Of a stretch of DNA of 64,000 nucleotides, positions 44,201 to 56,642 are shown in pieces (position 1 is the first letter of the stretch; the number at the start of each line of letters is the position of its first letter). The translations under genes and the position numbers were made by a program. The DNA lies in NCBI GenBank assembly GCA_001510575.1, contig LNGK01000012.1:243986-307985 (forward strand). Direction: 5' to 3'. This DNA comes from Knoxdaviesia capensis (lineage: Eukaryota; Ascomycota; Sordariomycetes; Microascales; Gondwanamycetaceae). Below the pieces are notes generated by a model. That model searched no databases, was not told the origin of the DNA, and was given only the letters and a program-made list of their open reading frames with translations.

Positions 44201-47200
44201 CTGCTTCTGGAAAGTTTAACGGCTGGTGGAGGCACCTGCCTGCACAGAGCCCACTAAAAGACTGCCACTAGAAAATCCCCCTCAAAGGCTAATCGGCCAG
44301 CAGCGAACGAGCGAACATACCCTTGGAATCCACGCGCCTTCGCAGTGCAGGGCCAAGACGCAAGAAAGGAAGGGGGACCCTGGGTGCCCCCATGCCTTGA
44401 TTCCCGCAGAATCCCCTTCTTTTGTCTCCTTCCCTCTCGTTCCCACTGAACCTTCTAAATGCAAGAACGAATATTGGATTAACGAAGATATGCATCAAAA
44501 GGAGCTTATTCACTTAAACGAGTATATGCATATATACAAACATCTCTTCTCACGCCTGTAGGAGTTAATTCATATCTTCATTTCTTTACGTGATGTACGG
44601 ACGGACAACTTCATCTCTGTTTGCAATTGTGTTGGTCCGTCCGTACATCACGTAAAGAAATGAAGATATGAGTTATGTGCAGCCTTAATTCCATGTGTAG
44701 CAACCGATACGAGGAAATCCCGTCTGTGTGTTGGACGGCGGGCGGTTAGATGGAAGAAGAAAAAGCAACAACAACCTCCTTCACAATGGAATCCAGGAAC
44801 GCCGCCATAGGCGCTTAGGGTCGAAAACTTTTTCTTCTCAATCATTCCCAAGCTTCCGCTCAGGCCTTCCGGGAGGCTCGAATAGGGCCTAAGAACCGGT
44901 GGCAAGCCGTAACACCAACGCGCCACGTCCCAGCGAACTTCAACATTCCAACGCAGTCGTCTGTAGGCCTAGAGACTCCACGGGAGAGGTCCAGACCACC
45001 CGGAACTTAAGGTATAGGAGGAGAAAATAAATGGCGCGGGAACCAGGAGGCGGTTTTGGCAAAGGTCTGTGGCCCACGTTGCCCCTTTTTTGACGCCGCA
45101 TGCATGTAATGGGCTTTTTAGCTTGGTCTCTTCAGCCATGTCCGCTGCGTATCCGACTGGCTGGGATTCCTCGCCCACCAAAAAGGGTTGAAAAGAAGAA
45201 GCAAAAACTACCAGTTACGGAAACAAAAGGCTCACGACGGTTCCTTTTTTCTGGGCTTCTCGGGTGGTGGTGTTTCCATGTGGATAAATATATGCAGACT
45301 AAGGCGGCCGACGGTGATTCCAGACCACTCATGATCAGTCAAAACAACCACCCACTATAGCAACTCAAAACCTCCGGCGAGATGCAGCTCGTGTTACTCT
45401 CGCCGGTCTTGCTTCTCCTGCAGCGTGCAGAGCCCCTCTGTTCGCTCTTCCGCTCCGCTGACGCACAGTAGCGTGCTGAGGAACGCCTTCATCGGGGAGG
45501 GATGAGGGGTGGTTGTCAGTCAGCATGCCACCTGAAGAGGGTGGTGAGTATCTCGAGGGTTCAAGGCCAGCTGCCCGAATCGAACTGGTTTGGGCGGAAG
45601 AGGGAGAGCAGAGGAGTTCAGCCCCCAAAATACAGCCACCCGAAACGCACGATATGTTCCGGGAGCCCTACGGAGCTATATTTCTCTAGGTTCTCATTCG
45701 TCTTGCCAGAATAAGGCATTGAGAGAGAAGTCCGGCACCGTTGTGGGCTTCCTTTTTTTTCGGAGAGCTGTCTTGTCCATCTGCTTGCTCCGATTCGAAC
45801 AAACGAGTCTGGTGTTGGAGACTGAGGGAAACGGAGGAAACCCCACATCCCCCAAATTTATAGTGCGTGCTGGGTCTCCGAGCAACCGGCTGATCTCATT
45901 GGCGATTAACGCTGCTTAGCAGAGTGCCTCTTTGTGGTCAGGGGGGCAGCTTTTTTCTTGGGGTTTGGGCCGGAGTATCTTGACGATCAAATGAGAGCGG
46001 CCAGGGACGCTCAGAAGCAGAGGGCACAGTGGGGGAGAGCAGACTGCTTAACGAAAGTGCAACCCCGAACAGGCACAGGGGAGAACGTAGCTTTGCAGTG
46101 GTCCTTTTCAATCAAATCCGTGGCCGAAACCAAATGGATCGTGATGCTGCTGGGAAGCCCTGCTGTGGAAGGGGGGGGGAAATAGCAAGGCTGGCGACAA
46201 CGGAGATGGTGATGAAGTGTCGATTACTACTGACCACAGACTCAAGTACAGGACGGAGTATGTAGTCCGTTGATGAAGTCATCGCCAGTAGCAGTGGAGA
46301 AAAAGAATACGTTGAAGGGGGGCATCCCCTTTCGGTTTAACCTCCGGCACAGCACAACTCGCGCCACCAGATTTACAATGCTACTCGACCGACACGACCG
46401 ATCTACCTGCCATACTCGGCCCCTTTTCCTCCTTCTTCCCCCTTCAATGGCACGCCAACCCTCGCAAAGCTGGCCCTGGTCCTTAACAGAGAGCTCTATT
46501 TAAAGGAATAAGCGGGGGCGCTGACTGCGTTTGTGCTGTGCCGACACGCAGCTTATGGTAAAAGCAGTTGCATATCTGCCCACAGACAATGGCCCTCTCT
46601 TCTTATCCCTACATGTATTACTAGCCTGTTTCTATACCTGTTCGACAGTTCCCTCTCAACCCTGCGTCACGGAGTTCAGGGAGGATAAAAACAGTGGCTG
46701 GCTGTCAGGCTCATGATGCTTCCCCTTAAGATCCCTTTGCATAATGGGAGGGATTTGTTTCTGACTAGAGATTCGGTGTTCGTGAAGACTGACGTTGTCT
46801 TTCCTTCTTCCGACACATGCTCTGCATATATTTGTCTTGGGTCCAGGCACACCACCGAATTCGTGCAGGTACCTTCTTATGGCGAGGTGCATATGAAACC
46901 TCAGGAATACGATAACTTTGCCCTACCCTCCCTTCATTCCATTCCAGCCTATCCCGAAGCCTCAATATTTAGCGGGTAGAAATGAATATGGTCGGGAGGA
47001 TGAATAGTGTGGCAGAGACGATGTTACCGACCGTCTTGTGCCCTCGTGAGCCTGGCCTTACCCGCCTCTTTCCTCAGGGAATCAGCACCAGCCAGTAATT
47101 ACATACGAACCTCAAAAGAGAATATATGCATGCTCATATCGCTTCGAGGCAAGGCTATGCACATTTAATTCAGGACATGATTTGGAGGTGAAGCCCTGTA

Positions 47201-50200
47201 GGTCAGCCTGGACTGGGTAAGCCATAAGCACAAGGCACGAGCTAAGTTGAAACAAGTCAAGATTTCTCCGTTTCCAGGGTTAGGGCTTGCATCTCGATGA
47301 GATTTGACTGTCGAGGTAGTTGTGTGATGACCATCTCTTGCCGGAAGAGGAGATATTCCCTTTTGCTGCCAACTCCACTCTCACCCACTCTGCATGGGTA
47401 GTCGGGTACATTGATCACCATCCACCCTTTCTGTCAAGCCCGGTCCTCTCAAACGACAGCACTGGTCACTGATCAGACGGGGAGGATTAAATCACCGCCC
47501 ATGGTGCATCAAAGCAGCAAGAGAAAGGAGGACCACGCACAGAAACCCCAGACAAGATAGAGTGCTATGACGGTTTTATCCCTCCCCCCTCGTATCAATG
47601 TTGACGCAATATAAGTGCGTGCATATCCCCGTTAAAGTGGTGTTGTGCGTAATTGTGTTTGTGCATATGCCATGATCACCGACAAGCAGCTAGCCTAGAC
47701 ATTTTGGAGAATATGAATAACCACACACACTCTGACTGTGTGAACTGATCGATGAAGGCTGGCCAAACAAGTTCCCGACAGGGGGTTTAAGAGGTCTGCT
47801 GGCGCAATGAATGGCCTAGCAACCAGTAATATCCCACGATATTGCTCTCGATGTTACCCGGACCGGGAAACGTCGTGGGGGATCTCTTGATATACGGCGC
47901 AAATCGCGTCCAGATTAGCTCTCCCAGAGTTTCAGAGGCCACTCAATCCAACTGACCATCTCCCCCAAATGGAGAGTAGCTCTCTTTCGTCCTGATTCGG
48001 GGTTTCTCGGTCGACACTGCACCATGGTGACAGACAAGCAAGTACACAACCCCAGAGGCTCGTTTATGTACTACATGTAAGACACACAGATGTATGCCGT
48101 GTACCCGCCAAGTTCAGCAGTACGACCAAAGTGAGACTGGTGGCGTTCAATCCACGGCGAAGGCACAAAAGCACATGGTGTGGCTGCACTCTATCTTTTT
48201 TTGTCTCCTCTCAGTCGATCGGCGTCCGTGCTCGTTTAGCGAGACCGCAAGTGGGCGGCGTTGTCTCTGTGGTTGTCCTGTTTGTCCATGACTCTACGGG
48301 AATACGAGAACGATTCGTGGTCGACTGGTCGTTGTATCGAAAACAAAAACATGACCCATCGGGAACATGCAGATGAGGTGAGGATGTTCCTAGTCAGACC
48401 AAACGACGGTGGTGGCTTTGAAACCACCAGTGAATGCATCTCCGAGGCGTGCAGAGTAAGCACCGCCGATCGCTTCTCCGGGTTTCCCAAGACGGACACC
48501 ACGTCAAATTGAGTGTGCACGGTAAACGAAATCAATATTGTTACCATCATTTCCGTTCAGCCTCAGCCTCAGCCGACCCCCGACACAGGGCTTGAGAGGC
48601 TGGCGGTGGTGGGATAAGCACGTTCACTCTGCAACACATGACACGGCCCGGCAGGATGTGATAATATGCATCTGTGTTGTACTGTACTGTACAGGGCAGG
48701 CATTATTATATTTGTTTGAACTGGCAATCAGTGCAAAAACACGCAGAAACACCCAAACGCTTGTACTGCACACAAAAATCTGATGTCGGCGCCAAACAAA
48801 AATACCAGGGGTGGAATAGGGGCCTATGCAGTCTTGGCCGATGCTTCTTGCTTGTCTTCCGTCATCGCTTTTTCTCTCTATCAGTTTCGGCGCATGAATA
48901 GTGCTTGAGTCATCTCTTGATGCCGACTTTCACTTGTTAACCGAGTATCGTCACCGTGAAGACGAACCCCAACCGGCGCCAGAACGTCCAGAGTCCGGAG
49001 CTCGGCCTCACTTGGGAAGTCTGCTGCGTGTGTGTCCATCCCCCACCATTATCTTATTCTCGTCCGAAAAATTGACCCGGCTGAGGGTTAGCACTCGAAC
49101 CAAACAACGCAGATAGGGGGAAATGCTTACCGTGGGCGGTTAAGTGGCTCTGGGATACAGGGCATCTCGCTCTTATCATCGTTATCGGTTCGAAAGGAGA
49201 GCCAGGCACACAGAATTCTTGCCCGCACATCTTTCTGCCCCTGCAGATACTGCTGAAGCCAAACCCTGTCCTCATCTCAAAAGTGTCGGCCTTGCCAGGA
49301 TTCGTGCAGAAAGCTAGCCGTCCTCGACCTTGTACCTGCAGCACTGCAATTCCTTCTCGACCACACTTTGTGACCATCTCTTATATTCGCTTCCTGAAGA
49401 CACCGGATTACCCCTGGCTGCAATAACAGCTTCAGTCAAAAAAAGATGCCGGAACCCTTGATTATGCTTCTTGGCGATGTAAATCTGGAAATTTATTGCC
49501 GTCGTTATCTTTCGACCCACTAGGGTTAAATAGGGTCTACTGTCGTGGCCAACATAACTCCTGGTCTAGGTTCAGGCCTGCTGTGAACTTTGTTCCTCTA
49601 TGATAGTGGTAGGAAGTGATTTCCTCAGTCGGATCTCTTCCTCGGTGAAGACTGGATAGGAGGCCCTCTAGCTATGCTCAGAGTCCGAGTCCGGCAGATG
49701 CAGTCTGGCTTCTGTTAAGGTCACGGTGCGATTTACACATGCCGAGATGTTTCCTCGACGACTATGGTTGAATGGCTGGCTCCTTAGTGCACAGCATTTA
49801 TGATTTTCATCCGTTCCCACATCTCTACAGGGTTCCCTATGGCGAATTTGAACACGCACAGCGCTATTTCCACCAGGGGGAACTGTTGAATACGACACAA
49901 ACGTGCCATTGCTCAACCAGCCAGCGTCTCCACGTTTAGCTTTCGAGGTTCTGAAACAATCCAAGTGGGATCTGCCAGTGGCAAAAAGCGAATGCGAGTG
50001 ATGGGATCCCTTGACTTACACTAGGTCACAGCTTAGGCACAGTCTGTGGATAACTCTTGGGCAAGTGATCGTCCTTGGATTCCTGATAAGATAGTGCTGT
50101 GCAATTGACATCATAAAACATTAAAATACCACTCGATGATCTCTGGCGGGGTCGTGCAAGAAATATGCCACAGTGGTGAGATGTCGTGATGGACTGAAGA

Positions 50201-50855
50201 CTACCTTCAACGATTTAAACCCGATTCGAGCCTATTTCTACCGAGATGCTGAAGGAGGGAATCGTTGACTTCTAGAACACCCGTAGACCCTAAAAGTCGT
50301 CGCCGGACCGACCTCAGTAATCACTTGACCAGACCGCCCTCACCTCGTCCCATTGAACGTTTAATTGACCTTAAATTGATCATCAAACCCTCCTATAGAC
50401 GTAATGTCACAAGCAATCAAATAGAGAGACACAGAAGAGACACTCACACCCTAGGATCCAAGAAATCGGAACCCTGTGCTCGCCTCCAAAGAATCGCTGC
50501 TCCCCAGTTGCCCTGGCCCCCCAAATTAAACAAGCTTAGAAGATGTTGCGAAATGAAACGAAGGAGAGAAAGATATCGGCAGTCCGCAGAGCCAAGGATC
50601 GCCCGCCCTGTAAAATATTCTCCCCCTTTCGCCTCCCCCACAGTCAATCCATCCGCGGATAGCACCTAATCTTACTTGATTGGCATGGGAGGGTTTCGCC
50701 CGGAGTGCTGATGGTGAGATGAGACCTCCCCCGGTGCTCGGTAGTCTTGATATATCGTAGGAAAACTTGATTGACGGCGATCATTTAATAAAACATGGTA
50801 AAAGGCTGTCCTTTGTAGGCATAATTCTCATAGCAGGACCCTCGAAAAGGGGGAA
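44201..50855. other. Gene-free region (about 6.7 kb)
   Basis: No supported gene. Frames are short, overlapping and unlike known families. It contains one long hairpin (44570-44671), a telomere-like AGGGTTAGGG at 47276-47285 and a TACTGTAC run at 48679. The last 500 bp is the 3' flank of the prenyltransferase-subunit gene. A minus-strand stretch near 48390-48490 looks mildly protein-like in one frame but has no start, splice pattern or recognisable domain. Confidence 0.55.
44570..44671. repeat. Long inverted repeat (37-bp perfect arms, 28-nt loop)
   Basis: Arms 44570-44606 and 44635-44671 are perfectly complementary over 37 bp. Pairing extends outward to 44566/44675 with one T-G wobble, and inward by AAC/GTT past a single bulged G. 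The transcript would form a hairpin of about 44 bp. No coding capacity, and no second copy was noticed in the window. No convincing target-site duplication, though GTTA occurs on both flanks. It could be a MITE-like element, a small-RNA precursor or a relic. Confidence 0.85.
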
Positions 50856-52052
50856 TCAAGGGAAGCCAGAGCCGGCGCTGTCTATGTCGGATGCCGGAGC
50901 CTCCAACCTCCCGCCATCATTCCTATCCATCCAGCTGCGTAGTCTCTTCCAGACATGCCGCTGCTCATCCGTGGCTGTAACCGCCGCAGCCGATTCTGAT
51001 GCTTCGAAGGTCTGAGCCCCGAGCTCTAACACAGAAGACACTAATTCTGCCGCTGACGTTCTGGACGGCCCGGTGTACTGCTTGCCCTCTGTGGCCGTCG
51101 TGCATAGGAACCACCACACCGACTCGTTGCGCCACTGGAAGCTCTTTGTTAATCGCAATGTCTCGCGCAGTGCGGCCTCGCGCGGGCCAGCAGTATCCTC
51201 TTCACCGGGAGCTTGGGGGTACTGCCGTGGGAGCACCAGATAAGCTAGGAATGCCCAGCCAGATATATCAGTGTGGTGTCGGAAGCACCAGTCCTGCACA
51301 TCCGCGACTACACCGGCCATGGTGTCAGCGTCAGCCATCTCGGTGCCGTACACGCCACTTTCGAACATGCGCCGGGCATGGTCCCAGGCGTAGTAGTTCC
51401 GTGGGTGCCGCTCGCCCGAGACCATGACCACGTTCTTCAGGGTCTCACGGAGCCGTAAAGTTGGCGTTGGCGGTGGGTTGGTCCCGCGACGCTGCAGCAC
51501 GAGCCAGCGCCGGTGTCCCCACAGGTTCGGCGACTTGGTATGGCGGTGCAGCCGGCTGGTCAGCAGACTATCCACAAAGAACAGCTCGGCGGCCACCAGC
51601 GCCCCTTCCGACACTGTTGTGGAGGCCAGTTCGCGCAGGAAGAGCCGCTTCCGCGTGTTCGCTGCCGTTATGTGCTCGGCGTCCATGAGCAGCAAGACCG
51701 CGGTGGCGGCTCTCACAGTATCGATGGCGGGGGATTTTGTTGGCGGCGACGTTGGGTCGGCGGCACGGCATTCTGGAGCAGAGAGGTATGCCGCCAGAAT
51801 CTGGCGGGCTACCATAAACGCCTGCAGCAGTCGCAGCTTCGGCACGGCAACGGCGTTTCCGTCCCGTAGCACCGTTTCTGGAGTCAGCGGATGACCGCTG
51901 CCAAGGTTCTCTATCTCCAGCAGCTCCCGCGGTTCTGAAGAACCTGGACTTATCGGCGGCGGCGTGAAAATCGCCGCGATGTCGCGGTAGACATCCTCGG
52001 GGTTTCCCTGTTTCAAGGCCTTGATGACATGTGGTTCGAGTGCTCTGGACAT
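50856..52052 (-). CDS. Prenyltransferase alpha-subunit repeat protein (PTAR1/Ecm9-like)
   Basis: Single exon; 398 aa from the Met at 52052, or 427 aa from an in-frame Met at 52139. Protein-prenyltransferase alpha repeats are visible as SPNLWGHRRWLV and HPRNYYAWDHAR, with further helical repeat sequence around them (FHWRNESVWWFL-like, here FQWRNESVWWFL). The pattern fits the PTAR1/Ecm9 branch rather than Ram2 or Bet4. In animals and yeast that branch pairs with the Rab geranylgeranyltransferase beta subunit (Bet2) to form GGTase-III, which adds a second lipid to the SNARE Ykt6. Function by family; PPTA fold is firm, the exact branch less so. It is divergent from GET1 across about 520 bp. Confidence 0.85.
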   Translation of the reverse strand: MSRALEPHVIKALKQGNPEDVYRDIAAIFTPPPISPGSSEPRELLEIENLGSGHPLTPETVLRDGNAVAVPKLRLLQAFMVARQILAAYLSAPECRAADPTSPPTKSPAIDTVRAATAVLLLMDAEHITAANTRKRLFLRELASTTVSEGALVAAELFFVDSLLTSRLHRHTKSPNLWGHRRWLVLQRRGTNPPPTPTLRLRETLKNVVMVSGERHPRNYYAWDHARRMFESGVYGTEMADADTMAGVVADVQDWCFRHHTDISGWAFLAYLVLPRQYPQAPGEEDTAGPREAALRETLRLTKSFQWRNESVWWFLCTTATEGKQYTGPSRTSAAELVSSVLELGAQTFEASESAAAVTATDEQRHVWKRLRSWMDRNDGGRLEAPASDIDSAGSGFP

Positions 52053-52569
52053 ATCTCGTTGGATACCGGGTAGGGAGCTCCTGAGCTTGCAACTAATCCG
52101 AAGCTTGGCTTCGTTATTAATTAAACTGTGGCTCGTCACTAGTCTTGAATCACCTTGAATATGAAGCTTCCAGAGTGATTCAAGGTTGGCTGGTTCCCCG
52201 CAGAAGCTGGGGTATGACCGCCAACTAGGGTTAGGGAACCCTAAACTCTCAAGAGTTCACATATGGATGAACCTGCACTCGTAGTTCTATACCGACGTAT
52301 CTGCTCAGGTCGATTTTTGATTTGTTAGGGCGTAAAGTAATTCTCATGAGAAGAGCAGACAATCTCACTCAGCAGGACACTCGTCGAACGAGTTGCACGA
52401 GGACATCTTCCGGCATTCACGTGACTATATAGTCACGTGAGCCACTACTATAGTTTTTTCACGCCTAATGCCGTTATGTCATGGTATGAAGCTGGCCTTT
52501 TCAAGAACTCCCGTTTGTTTCAAGCAACTTCTTCACAACCAAACCGGACTGGACATTCCGCCGGCCACG
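52053..52569. promoter_or_regulatory. Bidirectional promoter region (PTAR1-like / GET1)
   Basis: A 517-bp gap between two divergent starts. It contains a self-complementary telomere-like word (AGGGTTAGGGAACCCTAA, 52227-52244) and the double-E-box palindrome listed separately. If the longer frame of the prenyltransferase gene is used, the gap is 430 bp. Confidence 0.6.
52417..52440. promoter_or_regulatory. 24-bp perfect palindrome with two CACGTG E-boxes
   Basis: TCACGTGA is present at both ends (52417-52424 and 52433-52440) around CTATATAG, and the whole 24-mer equals its own reverse complement. TCACGTGA is the E-box bound by fungal bHLH factors of the Cbf1/CpcR type. It lies 130 bp upstream of the GET1 start and could serve both genes. 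Confidence 0.6.
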
Positions 52570-53491
52570 ATGTCGTCTTCTTTGCTAATCATAATCTTCG
52601 TTGTGGAGCTGGCTATCTATCTGGTCAACGCCGTTGGTGCGGCCACACTCAACAATCTGGTCAGTTTATTTTCGCACCTGGGAGATGTGGGCACAGAATC
52701 GAGGGGGAGGGGCTGAGACATCAGCATTTCTACCCGTACATCTTCGAAACTACAGGAGAGCACTGCAACCAACTGACATGGCATATATCTATAGCTGTGG
52801 TCCTTGTTGAACTTTTTCCCTCTCGAGACGACAAGGCTGGCGAACGAGCAGCGCAAGTTGCAAGCGGAGTACCTCGAGGCACGACGAGAGCTGCAGGCCA
52901 CGAGCAGCCAGGACGAGTTCGCGAAATGGGCCAAGCTCCGACGTACCCACGACAAGTTGCTGGAAAAGCTTGAGAAGAAGAGTATGTGCTATGCTATCAT
53001 TCTTTCGCGTAGGCAGAGCGCAGGCCCCGCGCTGTTCCAGCGTTTGTCTGCTGTCATCGGCTCACAGCACACGTGCCCATGGCAAACAAGAACCCCCTCG
53101 CTGACGCTCCCATTTGTTTTTCCGATGTACAGAGCAAGTCCTCGATGCTACGCGATCTAAGTTCGATACCTACATCACCGGCGCCCGCTTCCTCCTCACC
53201 CGAGCCCCGCAATACCTCCTCCCGCTCTGGTTTAGCAAGGAGCCGATGTTCTGGCTGCCGCACGGCCTGTACCCGTACTACGCCGAGTGGTTCCTCTCGA
53301 TGCCGCGTGCGCCCTTGGGCAGCGTGAGCATTTCCACGTGGCAGGTGGCGTGTACACTGATGATCAACCTGATTGCTGATCTCGTTACGGCGGTCATGGC
53401 CCGGGTGGCCTCCCCGGTGAAGCAGGCCGTGCCGGTCCCCGTCGCGCCGGTCGCAGGCGAGAAGGTTTCGGCTGGCAAGGAGAAGTCCTGA
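52570..53491 (+). CDS. GET1: Get1, ER receptor subunit for tail-anchored proteins
   Basis: Three exons: 52570-52659, 52795-52981 and 53133-53491; 211 aa, normal for fungal Get1. The first exon encodes a luminal start and the first membrane helix (SLLIIIFVVELAIYLVNAVG). The second gives an LWSLL segment followed by a charged coiled coil (about 40-95), which in Get1 binds and opens the Get3 ATPase. The third contains two more hydrophobic segments and a Lys-rich tail. Get1 with Get2 receives tail-anchored proteins from Get3 at the ER membrane. Introns of 135 and 151 nt are the longest canonical GT-AG introns found in the window; phases 0 and 1. Confidence 0.93.
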
Positions 53492-54659
53492 GGGACACGC
53501 ATATAGATTTATAATTCTGCATTTCGGATATGGCGCAGTCAAAGATATGGATCGTGTTGGCTGTATCTCCCTTTTTTTGTGAAAATCTTGCAATTTTTTC
53601 ACGGGTGCGGGGGGAGGACAAGTTTTTCTTTTCTTTATTGGGTCTTGACTTTCTCGGAGTTCTAAATTTCATTTCTGGAGGCGAGCAATGATTACGATCT
53701 CCCTACGCGCTTTCACCCTCTCCAGTGCATTTGAGTCGGAGTGTATCTCGTTGATTTGACGCAAAGTATCTCATTGCCAGAGGCTGAAACTTTGTAACAC
53801 GACGGAGACAAGCCCTTTTTGAAGGGGCTAATTCCCACATTGAAGGGGTTCAGTATTGGCAATATTTTGACTCTAGCGGCAATGGGAGAGTAAAGACCGC
53901 AAAAGCTTCGAATACGCCGGGTGTAATGGACAGATTGATACTGGTTAGTAGGTCTCCCGTCTCCTGGGAACAAAGCGTCTCGATCCTCTGTTGGGCCTGA
54001 CCACCACGTTCTGTGGTCAGTTGCTTCGAATCAGAAGCTCGCTCAGACGAGAGTCGCACGATCATCAGAGGAAAACGGCAGAGTAATTCTAGATATTGAA
54101 AATTTTGTCGACTGCGTAGATGCTCTCGCGTGGGTGTCCGGATTCGCGCAGGATATTTTGGGGAGAAGAAAGAACTGAATTTGTGGACAAAAGAAATTTC
54201 CACAGCTTTTTTTTTATAAGACGAAAAAATTTTGCAGCCACATGTGGCTAGTGGCGTCTATTCCAGCCACGGCGCGTATCGATAGGCGCGCTTAGTTCAT
54301 GGAATCGAAGAATTGGGCCATAAATATCTCAACGGGAATCGGTTAGATCTGTTCGCAGTGTTTCATTTCCGGCGATAGGTAATCCTTCCAAAAAAGGCTG
54401 TAAGAAAAGAACACATCTTCGACTTTCTGGTGCTTACTGTCTGAATGCTCCTTTGCTTCCTTTTACCAGTACAGCACTGGTTGGCTGCTAACTGACTATT
54501 TAATTGCCATACACCTCCTTCGGGGCGAACTCGGATCTTTATTTAATTTCCATCTCTCTTCGTTCCAGACTTTGCCTGCCCGCATCTATATATAGCCGCC
54601 ATCCCACTCATTTCAGGACACCTGCAGATCATCTTCTGAATAGAAGAGCCCGTTACATC
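53492..54659. other. Intergenic region GET1 / unknown membrane protein
   Basis: About 1.2 kb: GET1 3' flank, then the promoter of the next gene, which has CT-rich sequence and a TATATATAG word near 54586. No gene seen. Confidence 0.6.
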
Positions 54660-55841
54660 ATGTCTTCTTCTCTTCCCTCGCTAGACTGGTCAACGTGAGT
54701 GACTACATCAACACACGCCGTCTTCAGATTGCAATAACCCCGCTCCCATGATCCAGCTGTTAACTTCCGCGCTTCTAGAATCCGTGGCCTCGGAGTCTTC
54801 CTCGCGCCGATCCTGCTCCCTAAACTCCTCCGCATGTACCGAAGCTTTAACAGCAAACACCGGTCCCGCGAACTACCCCCCATTCAGCCGGTGCCCGCGG
54901 GCGTCATCCGCGCCATCTTCCTCCTCGTGGTGACGGCCGCGCTGTTCTTCGCCCGCGCCCTCCCCGCCTTCGACCCGGAGAACATCTTCGCCGTGACCGA
55001 GTCGCGGCTGGTCACGCCGACCGATGTGATCTTCCACCGCCTGGCGCGCCTGCGGCCCGACCTGCAGCTGACCGAGCAGGACGCCGTGCTCAAGGACCGC
55101 CTGCAGACCATGGAGTCGCGCCTGCAGTACCTGCAGCTCGGCCCCGCCGCCATGGCCGATTGCCCGTTCTGCGAGTCGCAGTGGTTGTACACCGCGTACG
55201 CCGCGCCCGCCCTCGTCGCCCCGCACATGGCCAACCTGCTGCTGGTCGCCCTGGTCACGTCGCCGCTGATTTCCTCTCGGTACGGCGTGCGCTGGCGCAC
55301 CCTCGCCACCAGCGCCGCTGTCGTGCTCGCCGCCCTCGATGTGTACCGCGTCACCTCGTACGCGTCCAGCACCAACGCGAATGCCGCTCGCCTGCAGGAC
55401 CTTGACTTTTTCCACTGGCGCGCGCGCGCGCAGCGCCTGGTCGCCATCGGCCTGCTCGATATTGCGCTAGCCGTGCTCCTGTTCCTCGCGTCGACCAACC
55501 GCGCCTTTGCGCTGCCGGTGTCCCCGGTCACCCGCCTCGAGCAGGCTAACCGCGCGCTGGCGTCGCTCAAGTCCAAGATCAACTCTGTCAGCTTCGTCAG
55601 TAATGCTGTGCTGCGTAACGAGACGCTGCAGACGCGACAGCGGGAGTTCTGGACCGAGCAACAGGCCGCATTGGTGGAGGTCCTTCAGGATCCCGAGGTG
55701 GTGGAGAGCTTGAACGATGCGCTGGAGAATAAGCGGTTGGATATGCAGGAAACCAATGCGCAGGCTGATCAGTTCTCAAAAGCTATGCTGGAGCCATGGG
55801 CGATACCTGAGCATGCACCTGAGTCCAAAAAAGACATTTAG
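54660..55841 (+). CDS. Conserved fungal membrane protein of unknown function
   Basis: Two exons: 54660-54694 and 54779-55841; 365 aa. The tiny first exon encodes MSSSLPSLDWS plus two bases of the next codon, and the intron (GTGAGT...CTTCTAG) has a TTAAC-type branch. Joining gives IRGLGVFLAPILLPKLLRMYRSF, where a first hydrophobic segment meets a basic patch. A second helix follows near residues 45-65 and two to three more at about 145-230. Between them is a soluble segment with conserved-looking DCPFCESQWLYTAY. The C-terminal 110 residues are Glu/Gln-rich and coiled-coil-like. The composition resembles many fungal ER/Golgi proteins, but I do not recognise a named family. Confidence 0.82.
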
Positions 55842-56642
55842 TGTTCTACCTTCACTTCTTTCAATCATGTACTAGCGTCTGTGTGCACATTATTTGTCGT
55901 TTAGTTTACGGACCCGGAGGCATAAGATATAGATAGATATTTGGCTACGAACCAGGGAAATCCACAAGCTTACACACTATGATATAATCCAGGATTCTCT
56001 GGCATCTCTCTCTATGTTGGCGATTCACGGCTGAAGCACTGAATTACATGTTCAAGTGTAGATCCATTCAACGAGGCCAACCAAGCCTCGATCTATTTCA
56101 CAGCCAGCCCACTGATAGAAAAAAAAATAAACTATCTACAGCCCATATCTTTTCCAGTCAGAATATAGCTAGAAACACACAAGACAAGCCATGATCCATG
56201 GGAATTGATCCTTCTGGAAATTTTGAGTGTTTAAAAAAGCCAGCCGGTAAGCTTCATTCCAACTGCTGATACAATGACAGAAGAAAAAAACGAGATAGAA
56301 GAATAAGATGGCATTGGGCCAAGGACCGAATGGGAAGAAGGAAGAAAAGGAATTTGAAGGGTCGTGAAAAGAAAAAAGAATCAGAAGGGAAAGAAGAAAA
56401 CCCAAGACATGACGAAAGAAAGGCCAGGACAAGCCAGCCCGTATTAACTAGAGGTGAAGAGAAGAAAGAGAAAGAAGGAAGGGGCAAATTGTTACAGTGG
56501 AGGTTTGAGACACACAACCAAGCCAACCAGATGAAGAGAAGTGAAAAAACCTGGAACGAAGGAGACGAAGAGAAAAGGAAGAAGAAGAAGAAGAGGCGGA
56601 TCGGAATAGAATGGCCAAGAAAGGCGAGGACAGTGGGCAAGA
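55842..56642. other. Convergent 3' intergenic region (unknown membrane protein / RUD3)
   Basis: About 800 bp, purine-rich on + toward RUD3. Presumably both 3' untranslated regions. The frame at 56254-56748 overlaps the RUD3 end and is rejected. Confidence 0.65.

Noticed and set aside
49054..49377. Cys-containing frame of 107 codons on -
   Set aside because: It has six cysteines, but no signal peptide, no family resemblance and no flanking gene structure.
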